Below are positions 1-5,082 of a stretch of 5,082 nt of DNA, in pieces. Position 1 is the stretch's first letter. Every line of letters starts with the position of its first letter. A program made the position numbers and the translations under genes. The DNA comes from an uncultured Actinomycetes bacterium. GTDB taxonomy: Bacteria > Actinomycetota > Acidimicrobiia > Acidimicrobiales > Microtrichaceae. The stretch is taken from positions 1 through 5,082 of the forward strand of contig CAIYXG010000081.1 of the NCBI GenBank assembly GCA_903930035.1. Reading direction: 5' to 3'. The notes beneath the pieces were generated by a model. The model was not told the origin of the DNA. It made no database searches and saw only the letters and a program-made list of their open reading frames with translations.

Positions 1-793
1 CATCGCCGCCATGGCCTCGGCCGCCGTCGTGACCTCCGAGCTGGTCGAGGCACCGCTGGTGCTCGACTGCGACTACCGCCACCCGGCCGTGCTGTCCCGC
101 GAGCTGGCGACGATCGACCAGATCTCCGAGGGCCGGCTGGAGGTGGGGATCGGCGCCGGCTGGAAGGCGACCGACTACGAGCACAGCGGCATCCCCATGG
201 ACCGGCCGGGCGTCCGGGTGGACCGCATGGTGGAGCACGCCACCATCCTGAAGTCGCTGCTCGCCGGCCAGACGACCACCCTCGTCGGCCGGCACTACCA
301 GGTCACCGACCTGCCGGGCACCCCGGCGTGCCACACGCCGGGAGGGCCGAAGTTCCTGGTGGGCGGCGGCGCCCCGCGCGTGCTGCGGTTCGCCGGACGG
401 TTCGCCGACATCGTGGGGGTCAACGCCTCGATCCACTCCGGCGAGATCGACACCGACGCCGCGCTCGACGGCATGGCCGACCGGATCGACCAGAAGGTCG
501 AGTGGGTCAAGGAGGGGGCCGGCGCCCGCTTCCCGGAGATCGAGATCAACGCATGGCTCGCCGCGCTCGAGGTCACCGACGACCGCGCGGGCATGGCCGA
601 CCTGATGTCGCAGCTGTTCGGCGCCCCGCCGGAGGAGGTCCTGCAGTCGCCGCTCGCGCTGGTGGGCACGCTCGACGAGATGGCCCACACCCTCCACGAG
701 CGCCGCGAGCGGTGGGGCTACTCCTACCACTGCGTCCCCGGCACCAAGGCCGAGGCGTTCGCGCCGGTGGTCGCCCGGCTGACGGGCTCCTAG
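1..793 (+). CDS. LLM class F420-dependent oxidoreductase, C-terminal part (5' end outside window)
   Basis: This is the C-terminal ~263 residues of a luciferase-like monooxygenase-family protein. The family adopts a TIM barrel and binds coenzyme F420 or FMN in the cytoplasm; the substrate is unknown. Numbering from the ATG at 11, visible signatures are DYRHP (21-25), GRLEVGIGAGW (41-51), the GVRVDR stretch (67-72) before a helix, FLVGGGAPRVL (115-125) followed by ADIVGVN (132-138), and a C-terminal LVGTLDEMAHTL helix (217-228). These match the actinobacterial TIGR03621-like (MSMEG_2516) F420-dependent group as I recall it. The frame is open through the left edge (codons from base 2: I-A-A-M). 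The ATG at 11 falls inside what should be the first barrel strands, so it is internal and about 40-50 N-terminal residues are missing. The stop is TAG at 791-793. The gene is convergent with the SnoaL-fold gene. F420 rather than FMN is inferred from family resemblance and cannot be proven here. Confidence 0.88.
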   Translation, partial: IAAMASAAVVTSELVEAPLVLDCDYRHPAVLSRELATIDQISEGRLEVGIGAGWKATDYEHSGIPMDRPGVRVDRMVEHATILKSLLAGQTTTLVGRHYQVTDLPGTPACHTPGGPKFLVGGGAPRVLRFAGRFADIVGVNASIHSGEIDTDAALDGMADRIDQKVEWVKEGAGARFPEIEINAWLAALEVTDDRAGMADLMSQLFGAPPEEVLQSPLALVGTLDEMAHTLHERRERWGYSYHCVPGTKAEAFAPVVARLTGS

Positions 794-811
794 ACGGGCC
801 GGGGCGGCCGG

Positions 812-1312
812 TCAGAGGTCGTCGGGCCAGGGCAGGACGTCGAGGTCGGCGGCCGCGTCCGCCGGCGCCGTCCGTGCGAGCGACCGGTAGCGCCGGTCGG
901 CGAACCACCAGCGGCCGTCCACCCGCGCGTACGTGTCGCGGTAGAGCCCGTAGGCGGTGGTGCGCCGGCCGTCGTCGGCGTCCTGGCGCAGCTCGCACAT
1001 GAAGATGCGTGCGGTGGCGCGGTCGGGGTCGCCACCATGGCGGAGCTCGACCCGGCGGTTCAGGACGACGAACTCGAAGAACTCGAAGCGCGCGACGGCG
1101 GTCCCGATGAACTCGCCGACGGCCCGGGGCCCGACCAGGTCACGGGCCGGGGCCGTCACGGTGTCGAGGTGCAGCGCGCAGTCCGGCAGGAACAGGTCGT
1201 CGAGCTCGGCCCAGGCGCGGCGCGTGACCACGTCGGCGTAGGCGTCGGTCAGGCGGCTGACGGCGACGTGGTCGACGGCGTCACGGAGCTCGTCGGGGCC
1301 CGGGCCGGGCAC
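812..1312 (-). CDS. SnoaL-like / NTF2-fold family protein
   Basis: This encodes a 166-residue protein, a normal length for the SnoaL_4/NTF2-like superfamily of small cone-shaped alpha+beta proteins that act as cyclases, dehydratases, isomerases or ring-hydroxylating dioxygenase beta-like subunits. Visible family features are the N-terminal helices with RLTDAYADVVTRRAWAELDDL (20-40), then FLPDCALH (41-48), GPRAVGEFIG (61-70), a central strand ARIFMCEL (101-108) and the typical C-terminal strand GRWWFADRRYRSL (133-145). Y25 and D44 sit where other members often have active-site residues, but no reaction can be assigned. The start chosen is GTG at 1312-1310, one base after the TGA of the upstream propeller gene, with GGGGA 5 nt upstream. 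The frame remains open further upstream, but that part is a low-complexity shadow of the propeller gene. The product is probably cytoplasmic, since no signal peptide or membrane segment is seen. It is most likely translated by coupling to the gene before it. Confidence 0.85.
   Translation of the reverse strand: MPGPGPDELRDAVDHVAVSRLTDAYADVVTRRAWAELDDLFLPDCALHLDTVTAPARDLVGPRAVGEFIGTAVARFEFFEFVVLNRRVELRHGGDPDRATARIFMCELRQDADDGRRTTAYGLYRDTYARVDGRWWFADRRYRSLARTAPADAAADLDVLPWPDDL
1070..1087. repeat. Two-copy 9-bp tandem repeat inside the SnoaL-fold gene
   Basis: The 9-mer gaactcgaa occurs twice back to back. On the coding (-) strand it reads TTC GAG TTC twice, encoding Phe-Glu-Phe-Phe-Glu-Phe (residues 76-81). 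It is in phase with the codons, so it adds three residues without breaking the frame. It looks like a small slippage duplication or simply codon reuse in an aromatic strand. Confidence 0.7.
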
Positions 1313-1313
1313 G

Positions 1314-3011
1314 TCAGTCCCCGCCACCGCCGGCGACGCCGGCCGTCGGCGACGAGAGCGTGCCGTCGTCGCCGACGGAGAAGAACCGGCCGCCGCGGGT
1401 GGCGAAGTACATGTTGCCCTCCCACATGGCCGGGGTGGCCTCGATGCAGCCGCCCAGGTCCACGGTCCACTTCGGCTTCGGCGGCTTCGTGGGGTCGGGC
1501 AGGTCGTAGCCGTGCAGGACGCCGTTGCAGTCGCCCTGGACCAGGACGCCGTCGACCCAGACCGGGGACTGCCAGGTGGGTCCGGCCAGCTTGAAGCTCC
1601 AGAGCTCGGCGCCGGTGCCCCGGTCGACCGCAACGACCTTGCCGCTGTTGGTCGGGGCGATCACGGCGTCGCCCACGACCGCGGGCGTGGCCCAGATCCC
1701 CGCCGGGTTGGTGCCGCGGTCGTCGTACTTCCAGACCAGCGGGTTCTCCGGCTTGGACGGGTCGAGCTTCATGAGCTGGCCCACCTCGGCGGCGCGCGCG
1801 TTGCCCCGCTCGTACTCGACCGCCACGTAGAGGAACCCGTCCTCGTCGATGACCACCGACGCGTCGGTGTCGTCGCCGGTCCAGAAGCGGAAGGTCCGAC
1901 GGGCCGGCCCGGTGCCCTTCACGACCGGCTCCAGGTCCCAGCCGCTCACCAGCCCGCCGCTGTTCGCGAAGTAGACGGTGTTCTTGTAGACGGCCACCGA
2001 GTTCTCGATGGACATCTCGTTGGCACGGTTGCCCCGCAGGTCGGAAATGACCTGGGCGTCCCAGCCGGGCGTGTTGAACGCCAGCTTGGGCGCCACCGTG
2101 ACGAGCTTGTCGGCGCCGTAGGCGCGGTTGAGCTTGACCATGTGGAACTGGCTGTTCTCGCCGCCCTCGAGCAGGTAGTCGTCCAGGACCAGGCCGGAGC
2201 CGTCCCAGTCGTTGTTCCAGAGGGTGGGCGACACCGCGTTGGCGCTCAGCTTCCAGAGCTCGACCGCCTTGCCGGGCCGGTCGATCGCGATCACCCGGTA
2301 GTAGTTGTCGCGGCTGCCCGAGTAGATGAGCGGGTAGCCGTCGGGGTCGACGGTGACCGACCCCTTGATGATGTCGCCGGTCGGGAACGGCGGGAGGATG
2401 TCCTCGCCGGTGTCGGCGTCCATGAAGTGGATGGCCTTGTCGTAGGCGCCGAACACCACCCACGTGCGGCCGTCGCGCTCGAAGACCGCCGGCTGGCCGG
2501 TCCAGCCGCCGCCGCACCACGTCTTGGTCTCGCCCTTGGCGCTCGAGGTGGCGCACATCCCGCCGTTCTTCGGGTAGTACCAGCGCACCTTGGGCTTCTT
2601 CGGGGCCGGCCCGGAGCCGTAGTAGGTGCGGGTCGGGTTGCCCCGGAAGGTGAGCGTCCCCTTGACCTTCGAGGACCAGGGCCGCCCGAACCCGGCCGGG
2701 GGCGACAGCGTCCCGTCCGGCTTCGGCGCCGTCTGCGAGAGCTTGTCGGCCTTGGTGGGCCTCGCCGTGGTCGTGGTCGTGCTGGTGGGCGTCCCGGCCG
2801 CCGTCGTCGAGGTCGGCGTGGCGGTGTCGTCGCCGCCGCCGAGCGCCCCGGCCACGAGCGTGACGAGGCCGAGCAGCAGCACCACCGCGATGCCACCGAC
2901 GACCAGCTGGCGACGGCGGGCGACGTCCGCGGAGGGGGGAGCGAGGGGCCGTCGTCGCACGACCCGGTACTCGTCGTCGGGGGGAGTGGGCTGGTCAGAC
3001 ATCGGCCCCAT
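1314..3011 (-). CDS. Membrane-anchored PQQ-like beta-propeller repeat protein
   Basis: This is a 565-residue protein. Order of parts: a cytoplasmic proline/arginine-rich tail (1-34, ending in RRR), one hydrophobic membrane segment (about 36-58), a Thr/Ser/Pro-rich linker (about 62-86), then a beta-propeller (about 165-550) outside the membrane. Eight blade-like units can be read: about 168-205, 216-255, 268-297, 333-361, 384-429, 437-475, 478-519 and 522-548. The clearest are TPAVVGDAVIAPTNSGKVVA (442-461), with AVDRGTGAELWSF after it, and SPVWVDGVLVQGDCNGVLHG (482-501); both are typical PQQ/PQQ_2 blades. Cysteines 153, 166, 495 and 522 could form two disulfides. No kinase or other enzymatic domain is present and PQQ binding is not shown, so a BamB-like scaffold, a sensor or a quinoprotein-like enzyme all remain possible. 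It lies 32 bp after prfC and 1 bp before the SnoaL-fold gene. The start is ATG at 3011; a second ATG at 3002 is possible. Confidence 0.85.
   Translation of the reverse strand: MGPMSDQPTPPDDEYRVVRRRPLAPPSADVARRRQLVVGGIAVVLLLGLVTLVAGALGGGDDTATPTSTTAAGTPTSTTTTTARPTKADKLSQTAPKPDGTLSPPAGFGRPWSSKVKGTLTFRGNPTRTYYGSGPAPKKPKVRWYYPKNGGMCATSSAKGETKTWCGGGWTGQPAVFERDGRTWVVFGAYDKAIHFMDADTGEDILPPFPTGDIIKGSVTVDPDGYPLIYSGSRDNYYRVIAIDRPGKAVELWKLSANAVSPTLWNNDWDGSGLVLDDYLLEGGENSQFHMVKLNRAYGADKLVTVAPKLAFNTPGWDAQVISDLRGNRANEMSIENSVAVYKNTVYFANSGGLVSGWDLEPVVKGTGPARRTFRFWTGDDTDASVVIDEDGFLYVAVEYERGNARAAEVGQLMKLDPSKPENPLVWKYDDRGTNPAGIWATPAVVGDAVIAPTNSGKVVAVDRGTGAELWSFKLAGPTWQSPVWVDGVLVQGDCNGVLHGYDLPDPTKPPKPKWTVDLGGCIEATPAMWEGNMYFATRGGRFFSVGDDGTLSSPTAGVAGGGGD
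1318..1322 (-). promoter_or_regulatory. Ribosome binding site for the SnoaL-fold gene
   Basis: On the - strand this reads GGGGA, five bases before the GTG at 1312. It lies inside the last codons of the propeller gene, immediately before that gene's TGA. It supports the GTG start and suggests that terminating ribosomes re-initiate there. Confidence 0.45.
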
Positions 3012-3019
3012 CTTTGCCG

Positions 3020-3024
3020 CTCCC
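3020..3024 (-). promoter_or_regulatory. Ribosome binding site for the propeller gene
   Basis: On the - strand this reads GGGAG, eight bases before the ATG at 3011. The spacing is good for this ATG and too long (17 bases) for the alternative ATG at 3002, so it favours the longer N-terminus beginning M-G-P-M. Confidence 0.5.
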
Positions 3025-3043
3025 GACCCCCGTGCCGTGCCGC

Positions 3044-4633
3044 TCAGCCCTGGCGGAGCTCGCCCTCGGCGACCAGGCGGTCGAGGGTCAGCTCGGGCTG
3101 TTCGGCCTCGAGCCGGTCGAGCCAGTAGGTGGACTCGAAGAGCGCCAGGAGGGTGCCGTCACTCCGCTCGAGGACGTCGACGCCCTGCATGCCGCGCAGC
3201 GCCGCCCGGCTCTCCTGGTCGGTGCGCCGGGCCACCTTGTAGCGGGTCATCGAGAACTCGACCGGGGCGCCGAACTCCTGCTCGAGCCGGTGCTTGGCGA
3301 CCTCGAACTGCAGTGCGCCGACCGCCGCGAGCACCGGAGCCTGGTCGCCCAGGTCCGGGTCGCGCAGGACCTGCACGACACCTTCCTCGTCCAACTGGTG
3401 GACGCCGGCCCGGAACTGCTTGGAGCGGCTGACGTCGGTGGTCCGGGCGATCGCGAAGTGCTCCGGGGCAAAGCTCGGGATGGGCGGGAACTCCACCGGC
3501 CGGTCGACGTAGAGCGAGTCGCCCACCCGGACGTCGGTGGCGTTGACCAGGCCGACGACGTCGCCCGGGAACGCCTCCTCGAGCGTCTCGCGCTCGGAGC
3601 CGAACACCGAGTGGGCGTACTTGGTGGCGAACGGCTTGCCGGTGCGGCCGTGGGTCACGACCATCCCGCGCTCGAAGCGGCCGGAGCACACGCGGACGTA
3701 GGCGATCCGGTCGCGGTGGGCCTTGTCCATGTTGGCCTGCACCTTGAACACGAACCCCGAGAACGGGTCGTCGAGCGCCCGGGCGGTGCCGTCGACGTCG
3801 GGCCGGGCCGCCGGCGCCGGCACCTCGTCGATGACGGCGTCGAGCAGCAGGCGGACGCCGAAGTTGGTGATGGCGGACCCGAAGAACATGGGCGTGCTCT
3901 CGCCGGCCAGGAACATCTCCCGGTCGTGCTCGGTGCCCGACAGCAGCTCGAGCTCCTCCACGCACTGGCTCCAGGCCTCGCCCTCCTCGTCGGCGGCCCG
4001 CCCGGCCTCGACCAGCTCCTCGGGCGCCTCGGTCGCGCCCCGTGCGGTCCGGGTGAACCGGACGAAGTCCCCGGTGGCCCGGTCGACCACGCCCCGGAAG
4101 TCGCCGGCGATGCCCACCGGCCACGTCACCGGCGTGCAGATCAGCCGGAGCTGCCGCTCGATGTCGTCGATCAGCTCGAGCGGGCTGAGGCCGGGCCGGT
4201 CCCACTTGTTGACGAACGTCAGGATCGGCAGGCCCCGGTCGCGGCAGACCTCGAACAGCTTGAGCGTCTGCGGCTCGATGCCCTTGGCGGCGTCGAGCAC
4301 CATGACCGCGGCGTCGCACGCCGTCAGCACGCGGTAGGTGTCCTCGGAGAAGTCGCGGTGGCCGGGGGTGTCGAGCAGGTTCACCGTGCAGTCGCGGTAC
4401 GGGAACTGCAGGACGGTCGACGTGATGGAGATGCCGCGCTGCTGCTCGAGCTCCATCCAGTCCGAGGTGGCCGACCGGCGGTCGCCCCGGGCCTTGACGG
4501 CACCGGCCTCGCGCCCGAGCGCGCCGCCGTAGAGGAGCAGCTTCTCGGTGAGCGTCGTCTTGCCGGCGTCGGGGTGCGAGATGATCGCGTACGGCCGCCG
4601 CCGGTCGGCCTCCTCGGCCGGGGTGCCAGTCAT
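3044..4633 (-). CDS. prfC: Peptide chain release factor 3
   Basis: RF3 is a class II release factor, a cytoplasmic translational GTPase that removes RF1/RF2 from the ribosome after peptide release. The product is 529 residues, the same length as E. coli RF3. All GTPase motifs are intact: G1 SHPDAGKTT (19-27), switch I/G2 RGISITS (66-72), G3 DTPGH (88-92), G4 NKWD (142-145) and G5 GSA (252-254, in FFGSAITNFGV). RF3-specific stretches follow: SDWMELEQQRGISI (57-70), LVQ-type domain II FSGFVFKVQANMDKAHRDR (291-309), QLDEEGVVQVLR (413-424) and VGALQFEVAKHRLEQEF (438-454). This separates it from EF-G, BipA and LepA. The start is ATG at 4633, which places the P-loop near residue 20 as in known RF3. 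It lies 13 bp after the serine hydrolase gene, with only a weak AGGG four bases upstream. No truncation or lost key residue is visible. Confidence 0.97.
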   Translation of the reverse strand: MTGTPAEEADRRRPYAIISHPDAGKTTLTEKLLLYGGALGREAGAVKARGDRRSATSDWMELEQQRGISITSTVLQFPYRDCTVNLLDTPGHRDFSEDTYRVLTACDAAVMVLDAAKGIEPQTLKLFEVCRDRGLPILTFVNKWDRPGLSPLELIDDIERQLRLICTPVTWPVGIAGDFRGVVDRATGDFVRFTRTARGATEAPEELVEAGRAADEEGEAWSQCVEELELLSGTEHDREMFLAGESTPMFFGSAITNFGVRLLLDAVIDEVPAPAARPDVDGTARALDDPFSGFVFKVQANMDKAHRDRIAYVRVCSGRFERGMVVTHGRTGKPFATKYAHSVFGSERETLEEAFPGDVVGLVNATDVRVGDSLYVDRPVEFPPIPSFAPEHFAIARTTDVSRSKQFRAGVHQLDEEGVVQVLRDPDLGDQAPVLAAVGALQFEVAKHRLEQEFGAPVEFSMTRYKVARRTDQESRAALRGMQGVDVLERSDGTLLALFESTYWLDRLEAEQPELTLDRLVAEGELRQG

Positions 4634-4646
4634 GGGGCCCTGCAGG

Positions 4647-5082
4647 TCAGTCGACCAGCCGGTCGACGACCTCGATCAGGGCGGCGGTCCGGGGGTCGCC
4701 CGCCAGACCGAAGTGCATCTTGTTCATCACGTACCCGACGGCGAGCCGGCGGTCGGGGTCGGCGAACCCGACCGACCCGCCGGCGCCGTAGTGGCCGAAC
4801 GCCCGCTCCCCGGCGAACGGCGACATCTGCGAGTGGCGCATGAACCCGAAGGCGAACGGGATCGGGAAGATCAGGACGGAGTCGGGGCCCTCGGACTGCA
4901 GCTCGATGGCCCGGTCCACGGTGGCCTCGGACAGGATGCGGGTGCCCTCTACCTCGCCCACGCAGCCCGCGTACATGCGGGCCAGCGACCGGGCGTTGGT
5001 CACGCCGTTGGCGGCGGGGACCTCGGCGGCCCGGACACGGTCCTCGTTCCAGATGAGCTCCTCGCTGAAGGCGCCGCCGGGG
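4647..5082 (-). CDS. Beta-lactamase family serine hydrolase, C-terminal part (5' end outside window)
   Basis: This is the last 144 residues of a class C beta-lactamase-like / family VIII esterase-type serine hydrolase (the LACTB/EstB-like group common in actinobacteria). Visible motifs are PAANG followed by TNARSLARMYA (a helix typical of the family), ILSEATVDRA, and the block FGHYGAGGSVGFADP near 4753-4796. In that block HYG (4785-4793) occupies the position of the KTG/HxG motif lining the active site. YVMNKM, the final beta strand, follows it. The catalytic SxxK and YxN motifs must lie in the missing N-terminal part, so activity cannot be judged. The frame is open to the right edge; a GTG at 5003 is an internal valine, not a start. 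The stop is TGA at 4649-4647, 13 bp before prfC. The substrate is unknown (ester, amide or peptide). It is probably the first visible gene of the - strand operon. Confidence 0.88.
   Translation of the reverse strand, partial: PGGAFSEELIWNEDRVRAAEVPAANGVTNARSLARMYAGCVGEVEGTRILSEATVDRAIELQSEGPDSVLIFPIPFAFGFMRHSQMSPFAGERAFGHYGAGGSVGFADPDRRLAVGYVMNKMHFGLAGDPRTAALIEVVDRLVD

Noticed and set aside
11..13. ATG at 11 as the true start of the oxidoreductase
   Set aside because: The frame is open to the left edge, and homology begins within a barrel strand, so the N-terminal ~40-50 residues expected for the family would be missing.
796..811. Short GGCC/GGCC hairpin between the convergent genes as an intrinsic terminator
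   Set aside because: The stem is only 4 bp, GGCC/CCGG motifs are abundant by chance at this GC content, and there is no T-run on either strand.
1313..1633. Possible 107-residue N-terminal extension of the SnoaL-fold protein
   Set aside because: The extension is Ser/Arg/Pro/Thr low-complexity sequence lying wholly inside the propeller gene in another frame. The GTG at 1312 with a nearby ribosome binding site gives the normal family length.
2755..2840. Low-complexity gtcgtggtcgtg-like stretch as a DNA repeat or array
   Set aside because: It encodes the Thr/Ser/Pro stalk of the propeller protein. The repeated ACC/ACG codons explain the pattern and there is no regular repeat-spacer structure.
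3012..3043. Internal promoter or terminator between prfC and the propeller gene
   Set aside because: The 32-bp gap has no recognisable -35/-10 pair and no hairpin with a T-run; only a ribosome binding site is supportable.
1512..3128. 538-codon open frame on the + strand opposite the propeller gene
   Set aside because: It is a GC-rich shadow with repetitive Val/Asp/Arg/Gly content and no domain. The - strand frame has a membrane anchor and propeller repeats and a ribosome binding site.
3014..4843. 609-codon open frame on the + strand opposite prfC
   Set aside because: It is antisense to a gene with every RF3 motif intact, and its Leu/Val/Gly/Arg/Asp-heavy composition is typical of a mirrored GC-rich gene. 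It shows no recognisable domain and runs past both ends of prfC without a sensible start.
5001..5003. GTG at 5003 as the start of the serine hydrolase
   Set aside because: Family-typical residues (PAANG just before it) continue upstream in frame to the right edge, so this is an internal valine.

Overview
The window is very GC-rich with strongly G/C-biased third codon positions, and it is almost completely coding. It holds one F420-type luciferase-family oxidoreductase on the + strand and four collinear genes on the - strand. The high GC, the F420-type enzyme, the LACTB-type serine hydrolase, the 'NKWD' form of release factor 3 and the Thr-rich linker of the membrane-anchored propeller protein all point to an actinobacterium. 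An Acidimicrobiia-like or other soil/environmental lineage is possible, but the sequence does not fix the genus.

Layout. From the left edge to 793 (+) runs the C-terminal part of a luciferase-like (LLM class) flavin/F420-dependent oxidoreductase whose N-terminus lies outside the window. It converges, with only 18 bp between stop codons, on a - strand series. In transcription order (right to left) that series is: the C-terminal part of a beta-lactamase-family serine hydrolase (4647 to the right edge, cut by the window), peptide chain release factor 3 prfC (3044-4633), a membrane-anchored, probably eight-bladed PQQ-like beta-propeller protein (1314-3011), and a SnoaL/NTF2-fold protein (812-1312). 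The gaps between these genes are 13, 32 and 1 bp, so one polycistronic transcript is likely, with its promoter upstream of the right edge.

Function. prfC is the only gene here with a securely known role, which is GTP-dependent recycling of RF1/RF2 after translation termination. The serine hydrolase, the extracytoplasmic propeller and the SnoaL-fold protein are recognisable by family, but their substrates cannot be read from the sequence. Nothing ties the four - strand genes to a single pathway, and the grouping may be only transcriptional. No RNA gene, mobile element, CRISPR array, riboswitch, promoter or non-coding stretch over 32 bp was seen, and I found no convincing undescribed system. 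The most interesting points are the propeller protein, its unusual position directly after prfC, and its near-fused junction with the SnoaL-fold gene.
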